Of a stretch of DNA of 24,623 nucleotides, positions 16,040 through 23,024 are shown one piece after another. The stretch is taken from assembly GCA_016283605.1 (NCBI GenBank), contig JAEENF010000220.1, forward strand, positions 1-24,623, read 5' to 3'. The position numbers and the translations under genes are program-made. The DNA is from Prevotella sp. GTDB lineage: Bacteria > Bacteroidota > Bacteroidia > Bacteroidales > Bacteroidaceae. The notes under the pieces were generated by a model. It saw only the letters and a list, made by a program, of their open reading frames with translations. It made no database searches and was not told the origin of the DNA. The stretch's first letter is position 1; every line of letters starts with the position of its first letter.

Positions 16040-16380
16040 TCCAAGTCTCCTTTCCGCCAGGCATACGCCAAGCCTAATACCAGAACTACCAGGAAGAAGC
16101 CTATCGACAGCAGGGCCATCGCGCCGAACTCCTTCACTACCACTGCCCATGGATACAGAAAAACCGTTTCTATATCAAACATGAGGAACAAGATGGCAAA
16201 GAGGTAAAATCCCACCGACATCGGCAACCACGAGCTGCCTCGCGTGGGGATACCACTCTCATACGGCTCACCTTTCACCTTCGCGTAGGACCTCGGTCCA
16301 ATCAGCTTGGCTACGACGTAAGCCGCCACCACCAATGTAATAGCCGTCAACAAGACGGTAATTAACAAAGTAAAGTTCAT
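16030..16380 (-). CDS. nuoA: NADH-quinone oxidoreductase (complex I) subunit A
   Basis: A 116-residue membrane subunit with three helices and the conserved inter-helix loop KGEPYESGIPTRGSSW. This loop closes part of the quinone cavity. FLMFDIETVFLYPWA is the family's TM2 signature with its acidic residues. It is the first gene of the nuo operon. The leader before the ATG at 16378-16380 is very AT-rich and has no Shine-Dalgarno sequence; initiation may rely on an unstructured leader, as often in Bacteroidota. Confidence 0.96.
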   Translation of the reverse strand: MNFTLLITVLLTAITLVVAAYVVAKLIGPRSYAKVKGEPYESGIPTRGSSWLPMSVGFYLFAILFLMFDIETVFLYPWAVVVKEFGAMALLSIGFFLVVLVLGLAYAWRKGDLEWK

Positions 16381-16394
16381 AAATTAAATATAAT

Positions 16395-16411
16395 GTTATA
16401 ACAATATTGTT
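16395..16411. repeat. Overlapping palindromes in the nuoA leader
   Basis: GTTATAAC (16395-16402) overlaps AACAATATTGTT (16400-16411); both are perfect palindromes. They lie 15-31 bases before the nuoA start within the predicted transcript. They may be chance products of AT-rich sequence or a weak leader structure. Confidence 0.5.
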
Positions 16412-16466
16412 CTCGTTTTCAAGCAGTTACTAGCCTACAATTTGTAGCTTCACAGCTTTCGTGCTG

Positions 16467-16489
16467 CAAAGGTACAAATAATATTTGTA
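16467..16489 (-). promoter_or_regulatory. nuo operon promoter with overlapping 7-3-7 palindrome
   Basis: TACCTTTG on the minus strand (16474-16467) matches the TAnnTTTG -7 consensus and would start transcription near 16460, giving a leader of about 80 bases. TACAAATAATATTTGTA (16473-16489) is a perfect inverted repeat, with 7-base arms and a 3-base centre, that begins on the first two bases of the -7 box and extends upstream through the spacer. Its position fits a repressor operator. No convincing -33 TTTG is seen. Confidence 0.6.
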
Positions 16490-16490
16490 A

Positions 16491-16524
16491 ATTCATCGAA
16501 TAATTATAAAAAAATTCGATAAAT
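16491..16524 (-). terminator. Hairpin after the mannan operon
   Basis: ATTCATCGAA (16491-16500) and TTCGATAAAT (16515-16524) form a 10-pair stem with one G/U wobble and a 14-base AT-rich loop. It lies 17 bases beyond the epimerase stop in the direction of transcription. There is no long T run after it on the minus strand, so termination may be partial. Confidence 0.5.
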
Positions 16525-16540
16525 CCCTAAAAAAAGTTGA

Positions 16541-17824
16541 TTACATCTCTGCGCTTCGCTCAATGATCTCAAGACACATCCGACTGTTGTGGTAGGGACA
16601 CTTCCAGAAACCGGCCTTGTCATCGACGGTATTCAACGTTCCATCGGGATGTCTGCTCCAATACCACTCGCCATTCTCCCAGTCGATGATCTGGGTCTTG
16701 ATATAGTTCCACCCTTGGAAAGCCCGCTCCAGTGCCTGCTCGTCGCCAAAATGCTGCCAGAGATTGAACCAGCCGACAACATTCTCGGCCTGAACCCACC
16801 AATGAAGGTCATCGTCCACATGTCCGGTCGTTAGATTGGCCTCATGGATCATCGAACCATCAGCATTCAAGCCCTTCTCCGATGCCTTTGCCACCTCGCG
16901 AACAACGGGTTCTACCTTTGCCAGCACGTCGCGATCGCCTAAGACGAGTGCTGCCTCGTGCATCAGCCACGAACACTCGATATCGTGTCCGTAGCTCTCC
17001 AGATGTCCTGCGCCTCGGGTCCAGTCCATCTCGAAGAAGAGATCCAGATGATGGGTCTCAGGATTGAGGATGCGATCCGTAAAGATACCGATGATATTGC
17101 GCAGGGCAGCCTCAACGCGGAAGAGTGTCTCTTGAGGCACAGCAACCTCTATCGGGAGCACGGAACCAAGAACAGGCACATAGTCGCACGACGAAGCAGC
17201 CTGAAATTCCTTCAGACAGCGATACAGATTAGCATACGGCTCAATAATATGCAGATGGGTATTCTGCGACTTGGGGAAGTTGGCATCCAGTTCTGAGAGC
17301 CGCATATCAGCTATCTCGCCCCACTCTCGCGTACAGGCCTCGATATAACCATTATGCGCGTGGTCGAAGGCATGTTCCTCGACACAGTCGAAGAGTTGCA
17401 GTGCATAGTCCAGCGCCTCTCTGTCACCTGTGGCACGCGCATATTCCGACAAGCCATAGATGGCAAAGCCAATGGCATAGAACTGCTTCTTGGTGTCGAG
17501 CGGACGACCAAGATAATCGACGCTCCAAAAGACGCCACCAAACTCGTTGTCGATGAAATGTCCGATAAAATAGTCTTTTGCCCGTGTTGCGGCCTCAAGA
17601 TACTCCTGCTGGCCCAACACCCGATAGGCCGCTGAGAACGACCAGAGGATACGGGCATTCAGTATAGCCCCTTTCTCAGCTTCGGGGTGCAACACCCCCT
17701 GATTGTCGATACGACCATAAAAACCACCGTTCTCATGATCAATCATCTTGTCGAGCCAGAAACGCAGGATGTTCTGTTGGAGAACATCCTGCATCTCCTG
17801 CCTCATGGTACTTACAGTATACAT
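16541..17824 (-). CDS. Mannobiose/cellobiose 2-epimerase (AGE family)
   Basis: A 427-residue cytoplasmic enzyme of the N-acylglucosamine/cellobiose 2-epimerase family with an alpha6/alpha6 barrel. Visible active-site segments are GHDIECSWLMHEA (H280, E283), LHWWVQAENVVGW and KCPYHNSRM (H412), matching the two catalytic histidines of cellobiose 2-epimerase. Beside a GH130 phosphorylase and a GPH carrier it most likely converts beta-1,4-mannobiose to mannosyl-glucose, as in the Bacteroides fragilis mannan pathway. An alternative start is ATG at 17804-17806, six codons in. It is the last gene of the mannan cluster, 11 bases after the transporter gene. Confidence 0.9.
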   Translation of the reverse strand: MYTVSTMRQEMQDVLQQNILRFWLDKMIDHENGGFYGRIDNQGVLHPEAEKGAILNARILWSFSAAYRVLGQQEYLEAATRAKDYFIGHFIDNEFGGVFWSVDYLGRPLDTKKQFYAIGFAIYGLSEYARATGDREALDYALQLFDCVEEHAFDHAHNGYIEACTREWGEIADMRLSELDANFPKSQNTHLHIIEPYANLYRCLKEFQAASSCDYVPVLGSVLPIEVAVPQETLFRVEAALRNIIGIFTDRILNPETHHLDLFFEMDWTRGAGHLESYGHDIECSWLMHEAALVLGDRDVLAKVEPVVREVAKASEKGLNADGSMIHEANLTTGHVDDDLHWWVQAENVVGWFNLWQHFGDEQALERAFQGWNYIKTQIIDWENGEWYWSRHPDGTLNTVDDKAGFWKCPYHNSRMCLEIIERSAEM

Positions 17825-17835
17825 TGTTTTGGTAC

Positions 17836-19230
17836 TTATTCTATAGCGCGAACCTTCTTGAGTTCATTATTAATCTCATTGACACGCGTTGTCGTCAACG
17901 GATAGAACCACACCACCACAATGGCCAAGGCAGCCACAGCAGCAGGGATAAAGCTCATCAGCCAACGCAACACCATAAGTGCACTCTCCGGCTGAACGAC
18001 ACCGGCAGCAATCTGGTCGGCATCGGTCACATAGCCGAAGCCTGAGAGCAACCACAGAACGGCTGCACCACCGATGGCACCACCAAACTTCTGGGCCATA
18101 GAGGCCGACGAAAAGATCAGACCCGTAGAGGCTGTCATATACTTCAACTCAGCATAGTCGCTGACGTCAGCATACATACTCCAGATCAGCGGCGACATGA
18201 TACCCGTGAAGACCGAGATCACCACCTGCAGGATGAGCATCGTCCAGAAGCCCGACGGTGTACAAGGTACGAAGAAGAAGGCGATACTCAATACGAGCAG
18301 GGCGGCATTGACTACGATAAAGGTCGTCTTCTTACCCAGTTTACCGGCAATAGGTACACAGAGGGCCACACCCACCATGTTCGACACCTCACCGATACCC
18401 AGGAAGAGTCCGGCATAGAACAGGAAGGCGAGTCCGAAGAACGACATATGCACATCAGGGCCGATGATGTCTGCAAAGAAGTAGGCCACCGTTGCACCGC
18501 GCACCGTATTGAACAGGTTCGAGCACAGTGCGGCACCGATGAGCAACCACCAGGGCTTGTTCGACAGCAACGACTTGAAGTCATTACCCACACTCACCGT
18601 AGATATCGTCTTCAGATGCTCCTTGGTCAGCATGAAGCAGAGGATGAACATCACGAAGCAGGCGGCAGCAATCACCACCATACCCCAGAACCATCCGCCA
18701 GGCGTATTATAGCCTCCGAACATATTCGTCAACGGTTCCCAGAGGAACAGTGCGAGGAACGAACCACCGTAGGCGAAGAACATACGGAAGGACGAGAAGA
18801 CGGTCTTCTCGTTCGGATCGTCGGTCATCACACCCAGCATCGCACCGTAAGGCACGTTGATACCTGTATACACGGTCATCATCATGATATAGGTGATATA
18901 GGCCCATATCAGCTTGGCGCCGTAGTCCCAGTCGGGTGTGGTAAACAGCAGGATACCACAGATGGAGAAGAAGGGCGCCACCCACAGCAGATACGGACGG
19001 TACTTACCCCATTTGGTGTTCGTACGGTCTGAGATGATACCCATCATCGGGTCCGAGACGGCATCCCAGATACGTGTGACGAGCACCAGCACACCAGCGT
19101 CAATCAGCGAAAGACCGAAGATGTTTGAATAGAAGAATGGAAGGTAGTAAGAAAAAATCTTCCAGAATGTGGACGACGACATATCGCCGAAGCCATATCC
19201 TATTTTCTCGATTAATTTAGTCTTAATCAT
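17836..19230 (-). CDS. GPH/MelB-type sugar transporter, probably for mannobiose
   Basis: A 464-residue inner-membrane protein with about 12 helices from the glycoside-pentoside-hexuronide:cation symporter family. The family motif after TM2 is clear: RIWDAVSDPMMGIISDRTNT then KWGKYRPYLLW. The start (KTKLIEKIGYGFGDMSSSTF) is also typical. Its place between the GH130 phosphorylase (4 bases upstream) and the epimerase (11 bases downstream) makes beta-1,4-mannobiose the likely substrate, taken up with a cation. Family membership is firm; the substrate is inferred from context only. Confidence 0.9.
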   Translation of the reverse strand: MIKTKLIEKIGYGFGDMSSSTFWKIFSYYLPFFYSNIFGLSLIDAGVLVLVTRIWDAVSDPMMGIISDRTNTKWGKYRPYLLWVAPFFSICGILLFTTPDWDYGAKLIWAYITYIMMMTVYTGINVPYGAMLGVMTDDPNEKTVFSSFRMFFAYGGSFLALFLWEPLTNMFGGYNTPGGWFWGMVVIAAACFVMFILCFMLTKEHLKTISTVSVGNDFKSLLSNKPWWLLIGAALCSNLFNTVRGATVAYFFADIIGPDVHMSFFGLAFLFYAGLFLGIGEVSNMVGVALCVPIAGKLGKKTTFIVVNAALLVLSIAFFFVPCTPSGFWTMLILQVVISVFTGIMSPLIWSMYADVSDYAELKYMTASTGLIFSSASMAQKFGGAIGGAAVLWLLSGFGYVTDADQIAAGVVQPESALMVLRWLMSFIPAAVAALAIVVVWFYPLTTTRVNEINNELKKVRAIE

Positions 19231-19234
19231 CTTA

Positions 19235-20407
19235 TTAGAGTTTTAAATTGTTACGATTCTTTGCTATCAGCGCCTTGATGGTCTCCACACTGGCAGCCGT
19301 CGTCAGACCGTCCTCAGGTGTATTCATACAGTAGTCGATCAGTTTGTCTACCGTCGATGTAGCCACATGCATGCGCGTATCCGCAGAGGCATAGTAGATA
19401 AACACCTTGCCGTCCGGATCAGCAATCCAGCCGTTGGCGAAGGCCACGTTCATCACATCGCCCACGTATTCGTTACCCTCAGGCACAAGGAAATAGCCGC
19501 CGGGCTGTGCGATCACCTTCGTGGGATCGTCCAGGGCTGTCATATAGAGATAGAGTACATACCTCAGACCGTCGGCCGTTGCACGTACGCCGTGAGCCAG
19601 ATGCAACCAGCCCTTTGGGGTCTTGATGGGATGCGGTCCCTCACCGTTCTTCACTTCGGTGATGGTATGATAGTGACGTGCGTTGATGATCTTCTCTTCC
19701 TTCACCTCAGCATGCGTGATATCCTCGACGAGTGCCCATCCGATACCTCCGCCTGAGCCTGTATCGATAAATCCGTCTTGTGGACGGGTGTAGAAGGCAT
19801 ACTTACCGTCGACGAACTCCGGATGGAGCACCACGTTTCGTTGCTGCGACTTCGTCTTCAGGTCAGGCAACCGCTCCCAAGTCTTCAGGTCCTTGGTCCT
19901 TGCGATACCGGCGGTAGCCGTTGCAGCCGAGAGGTTGCCGGGCTGCGAGTCATCATGACGCTCGGCACAGAAGACGCCGTAGATCCAGCCGTCCTCATGC
20001 TGGGTTACACGCATATCGTAGATATTCGTTGCGGGGATCACGTCGTCGGGCATCGTGATGGGTTCCTCCCAGAAACGGAAATTATCGATGCCGTTGGGCG
20101 ACTCAGCGACCGCAAAATAACTCTTCCGGTCGGCGCCCTCCACACGGACCACCAGACAGTACTTTCCCTGCCACTTGATAGCGCCTGCATTAAATGCACC
20201 GTTGCACATGATGCGTTGCATCAGATAAGGATTGTTCTGTTCGTTGAAGTCGTATTTCCACTCCAGGGGCACGTGCTCTGCCGTTACCACTGGATACTTG
20301 TATTTCTCGTAGATTCCGTTTCCCCACTCGAGGGGTTCGTTCTTACGGTTCAGCAGCTCCTCATGATGCTTCCGCAACGCTGCCACTTTTTCGCTAAATA
20401 TTTCCAT
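19235..20407 (-). CDS. 4-O-beta-D-mannosyl-D-glucose phosphorylase (GH130)
   Basis: A 390-residue cytoplasmic enzyme. It would split mannosyl-beta-1,4-glucose with phosphate to mannose 1-phosphate and glucose. The GH130 catalytic aspartate is D131 in ATNIYDMRVTQHEDG, the same number as in the B. fragilis enzyme as I recall it, and the length also agrees. Other family segments are CNGAFNAGAIKW, YCLVVRVEGADRKSYFAVAE and GPHPIKTPKGWLHLAHGVR. There is no signal peptide. It lies 12 bases after the GH26 gene and 4 before the transporter gene. Phosphorolysis conserves one ATP equivalent per disaccharide. Subfamily 1 is likely from the context and the length. Confidence 0.93.
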   Translation of the reverse strand: MEIFSEKVAALRKHHEELLNRKNEPLEWGNGIYEKYKYPVVTAEHVPLEWKYDFNEQNNPYLMQRIMCNGAFNAGAIKWQGKYCLVVRVEGADRKSYFAVAESPNGIDNFRFWEEPITMPDDVIPATNIYDMRVTQHEDGWIYGVFCAERHDDSQPGNLSAATATAGIARTKDLKTWERLPDLKTKSQQRNVVLHPEFVDGKYAFYTRPQDGFIDTGSGGGIGWALVEDITHAEVKEEKIINARHYHTITEVKNGEGPHPIKTPKGWLHLAHGVRATADGLRYVLYLYMTALDDPTKVIAQPGGYFLVPEGNEYVGDVMNVAFANGWIADPDGKVFIYYASADTRMHVATSTVDKLIDYCMNTPEDGLTTAASVETIKALIAKNRNNLKL

Positions 20408-20419
20408 ATCTTAATTAAA

Positions 20420-21535
20420 TCAATGTTCAATGTCCTCAAGAAACATCACGTTCTCTGCCTCCTTGAAGGCCTTGTAGTCCTCGCCGCAAGGGGTGTTGGG
20501 CACCGGACCGAACCATTCCTTCTCGTAGTTGCGCCACAAGAGGAAGTACGAGATGGGGTACTTGTCCATCTGCACTTTCAATACGCGCGAGAACCACGTG
20601 GAATCAGTGACATTCTGCAGACCGCACTCCGTCATCGCCAGCAGCTTGCCGTTGTCCTTGGCAAACTGCGTGAGGAAGGTCAGGTCGGCATTCAACTGCT
20701 TCACGAAGTCCTCTTCGGTGCCCCACTGGTAGGCATCCTCACCGATCAGGGTCACGCGGTCGTTGCCCGGATAGCGTTGCATGAAGCGCTCCAGCGTCCA
20801 GTTGCCGTCGAGGTTGGGTGAATAGCTCCACAACAGATTATCAAATCCCCTACGGTTCATATAGTCCTGCAGGAGGTTCCAGAGTCCTTTGAATTCTTCG
20901 TCGCTACAGAGTTTCTGTCCCCACCAGAACCACGAGCCGTTGTTCTCGTGCCAGGGACGGAAGATAATGGGCACCAGCCGGTCCTCATCGTCCTTCAGGG
21001 TCTCTATGAAGTCTGCCACGCGTTCCATCCAGGTCTCAAAGAGTCCGGCATTCTTCCCACCAGGCAGGATGTTCTTCACGACAGTTGTGTCGGTCACGTC
21101 CCAAGCCGAACCAGCCGGGAACTTCTGAGCACCCCTGCCGCCGTCAGGAGCCGTTGTCATCGGGTTACGCGGGTGCCAGCTGAGGGTAACGATACCGCCT
21201 CGTTTCACATGCGCCAGTAACTCATCGTGGATACGGGTGAAGGGCACGCTGTCCAGGTTCTTGTCGTCGCCCATCTCGATACCTCCGAGGTCGAAGCCCA
21301 TCACGGCAGGATAGTCACCTACGGTCAGCTTCACATCGCTCTTGCCGTCCTCATAGGCCCACCCGATGCCATAGAACGGGTCGTCCTGATGTCCGGCCAT
21401 ATAGCCTTTCTCCTGCAATGCGGTCATGCGCTGCTCCAACTGCTGGGCGGCAGTCATCTCCGGCTCAGCCTTCTTCGGCGTCGAACAGGCCACAACCGCC
21501 ATCGCCACGATAAATATTACCAAATACTTCTTCAT
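20420..21535 (-). CDS. GH26 endo-beta-1,4-mannanase, lipoprotein
   Basis: A 371-residue lipoprotein. The signal peptide MKKYLVIFIVAMAVVAC has its lipobox cysteine at C17, followed by STPKK. The GH26 acid/base is E197 in IIFRPWHENNGSWFWWG; the nucleophile is E303 in LLAMTECGLQN. It should hydrolyse beta-mannan to mannobiose at the cell surface or in the periplasm. In B. fragilis a GH26 enzyme is likewise encoded beside the GH130 and epimerase genes. The start ATG directly abuts a GTGAAAA/GTGAATA tandem array, with no Shine-Dalgarno sequence. The last codons and stop (GACATTGAACATTGA) resemble the ATTGAAC repeat found before nuoL. Confidence 0.93.
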   Translation of the reverse strand: MKKYLVIFIVAMAVVACSTPKKAEPEMTAAQQLEQRMTALQEKGYMAGHQDDPFYGIGWAYEDGKSDVKLTVGDYPAVMGFDLGGIEMGDDKNLDSVPFTRIHDELLAHVKRGGIVTLSWHPRNPMTTAPDGGRGAQKFPAGSAWDVTDTTVVKNILPGGKNAGLFETWMERVADFIETLKDDEDRLVPIIFRPWHENNGSWFWWGQKLCSDEEFKGLWNLLQDYMNRRGFDNLLWSYSPNLDGNWTLERFMQRYPGNDRVTLIGEDAYQWGTEEDFVKQLNADLTFLTQFAKDNGKLLAMTECGLQNVTDSTWFSRVLKVQMDKYPISYFLLWRNYEKEWFGPVPNTPCGEDYKAFKEAENVMFLEDIEH

Positions 21536-21590
21536 ATTTCACTTTTCACTATTCACTATTCACTTTTCACTATTCACTCTTCACTTTCAC
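21536..21590 (-). repeat. Heptamer array (GTGAATA/GTGAAAA) between esterase and GH26 genes
   Basis: On the minus strand there are eight units beginning GTGAA (one of 6 bases, the others of 7), running GTGAAA, GTGAAGA, GTGAATA, GTGAAAA, GTGAATA, GTGAATA, GTGAAAA, GTGAAAT. The esterase stop TGA lies within the first unit and the GH26 ATG follows the last unit with no gap. The array is the whole intergenic region. Confidence 0.9.
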
Positions 21591-22924
21591 CTTAACTTCA
21601 TCTGCTTCAACAGCCATTCTTCCCACTCGTCCCACTGTTCCTGGTACCAGAAGTGCCAGGTCTGCTGATAGGGCGAGAGTTCCTTAGGCCCCTTGACGAC
21701 GTTGTAGGTCGCGTAGGAGGTCGTTGGCGGCACCACGTCGTCGTTATAGCCGAACGAGAACCAGCCATTCTGCCGGTCGGTAATCAGTCGGGCGAAGTTC
21801 ACGCCATCATAATACCGACTCACCTCCACTTTTTCACTATTCACTTTTTCACTATTCACTCTATAGAAGTAGTGCGGCCAGCCGCAGGCGACGCCCCTCA
21901 GCGAGTTCGTATGATCGCATAGAGCGGCATGCACTGGGGCGTAATAGGTGATGCGCTTGTCGAGTGCAGCCGTTGCCAGTGTGAGGAATCCGCCTTGCGA
22001 CGACCCCGTCACACCCAGTTCCTTTCCATTCCAGGGGGTGTACTGTTCGATGTAGTCGAGCGCCCGGATACAACCGGCCACCACACGTTTATAGTAATGT
22101 TTGTCGCGATCGTCCATATTAAACTCCCAGTAACCCATCAGTGCCCCGTTAAACACATCATCGTACAATTTCTGGTCCATCGTGACGGAGATGCCGTGAA
22201 TGCCTATCTCGAGTGTGATGGCACCCTGTGAGGCCGTCCACACATCACCGCCGTAAGGTCTGACACCGGCACCGGGCACTCTCAACAGGGCGGGATAGCG
22301 GCCTTCCTTCACCGGCACACAGAGGATGCCGTAGGTGCGGTAGTTGTCCTGCAGATTCTGGAAACTCACCTCGTAGACGTTCACGTCCTTCGTGCACCGC
22401 TCGGGCAGGAGTCGTTTCGTGGGGTTGAGGTCCGTCTTGCGAGCCTGGCTGATGACGCCTTGCCAGAACGCTTCGAAGTCCTTCGGCATCACCGTCGAGG
22501 GTTGCAGCTGTTCGGGCGAGAAGGCGACGTTACAGGCCTGCTTATAGTCTTTCCCGTCCACGTGTGCGGTCACGTCGACACGCCAGAATCCAGGCAGCAT
22601 CATCTTCCCGCTTGTCAGCTTCAGCGTACCGTCCTTCAGCGTGAGTGAACCCTTCTCTAACTGATACATCTCAGGGCCTGAGGCATAGTCGATGCTGACA
22701 TTGTCGATCAGCGTTCCCGACTTGCGCACCTCCACCGTGAACTGAGCCTTTTCGCCCGTCTTGTAGTTCCAGTCCTTATGGTCGGGTTCCACCGTCACCA
22801 CGATGTTGTTGCCTCGGATCTGGGCGAAAGAATGAGGGCAGAGGAATGAAAAACAAGAGACGAGGATGACCATGCATATCCATACACGGCCACCCATCAT
22901 CTTATGATTATTACTTCTTATCAT
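21587..22924 (-). CDS. Acetyl-esterase, AXE1 (CE7-like) family, exported
   Basis: A 445-residue exported alpha/beta hydrolase. The signal peptide is about residues 1-35 (WICMVILVSCFSFLCPHSFA). Residues 40-135 form a beta-rich N-terminal domain. The hydrolase domain from about 145 has nucleophile S309 (VTGSSQGGFL), acid D395 (GYNDDVVPP) and probable base H424 (QTWHFW). In this cluster it probably removes acetyl groups from mannan; xylan or another ester substrate is possible. Residues 356-365 (VNSEKVNSEK) are encoded by a 15-base duplication of the repeat that follows the gene. The start could instead be the ATG at 22898-22900, because the first ATG sits in an ATAAACGATAAATGATAA-like stretch without a Shine-Dalgarno sequence. 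Confidence 0.82.
   Translation of the reverse strand: MIRSNNHKMMGGRVWICMVILVSCFSFLCPHSFAQIRGNNIVVTVEPDHKDWNYKTGEKAQFTVEVRKSGTLIDNVSIDYASGPEMYQLEKGSLTLKDGTLKLTSGKMMLPGFWRVDVTAHVDGKDYKQACNVAFSPEQLQPSTVMPKDFEAFWQGVISQARKTDLNPTKRLLPERCTKDVNVYEVSFQNLQDNYRTYGILCVPVKEGRYPALLRVPGAGVRPYGGDVWTASQGAITLEIGIHGISVTMDQKLYDDVFNGALMGYWEFNMDDRDKHYYKRVVAGCIRALDYIEQYTPWNGKELGVTGSSQGGFLTLATAALDKRITYYAPVHAALCDHTNSLRGVACGWPHYFYRVNSEKVNSEKVEVSRYYDGVNFARLITDRQNGWFSFGYNDDVVPPTTSYATYNVVKGPKELSPYQQTWHFWYQEQWDEWEEWLLKQMKLR
21830..21859 (-). repeat. In-frame 15-nt duplication inside the esterase gene
   Basis: Two exact copies of GTGAATAGTGAAAAA encode VNSEK-VNSEK (residues 356-365). Each is a GTGAATA unit plus a GTGAAAAA unit, that is 7 + 8 = 15 bases, which keeps the frame. 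The same units make up the array just past the 3' end of the gene. GTGGAGGTG follows (21829-21821) as a decayed continuation. Confidence 0.9.
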
Positions 22925-22958
22925 TTATCGTTTATTCTTTAAAAAAGGTTTTCGGCTG

Positions 22959-22987
22959 CAAAGTTACGAACATTTTTTGAAATACAA
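22959..22987 (-). promoter_or_regulatory. Promoter for the esterase-GH26-GH130-transporter-epimerase unit
   Basis: TAACTTTG on the minus strand (22966-22959) matches the -7 box TAnnTTTG, and TTG at 22987-22985 is 18 bases upstream of its TA, a plausible -33. Transcription would begin near 22952, about 28 bases before the first possible esterase ATG. It implies that the five downstream genes can be expressed separately from GH5. Confidence 0.65.
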
Positions 22988-23024
22988 TAGCACAATTTTG
23001 CCTATTTACGGCATTTTATTGCCA

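Noticed and set aside
16040..16150. 37-codon N-terminal extension of nuoB
   Set aside because: It lies inside nuoA in another frame, and the internal ATG at 16037-16039 has a good AAGGAG site and gives the family's usual N-terminus.
15404..16207. A 267-codon plus-strand frame opposite nuoB and nuoA
   Set aside because: Antisense to conserved genes whose third-position GC keeps the opposite frame open; composition is unlike a real protein.
19778..20821. A 347-codon plus-strand frame spanning parts of the GH130 and GH26 genes
   Set aside because: It crosses the junction of two well-supported minus-strand genes and has no family features.
22925..23024. A terminator after the GH5 gene
   Set aside because: Only 4-pair stems such as GGCA/TGCC are present, with no T tract in a useful position.
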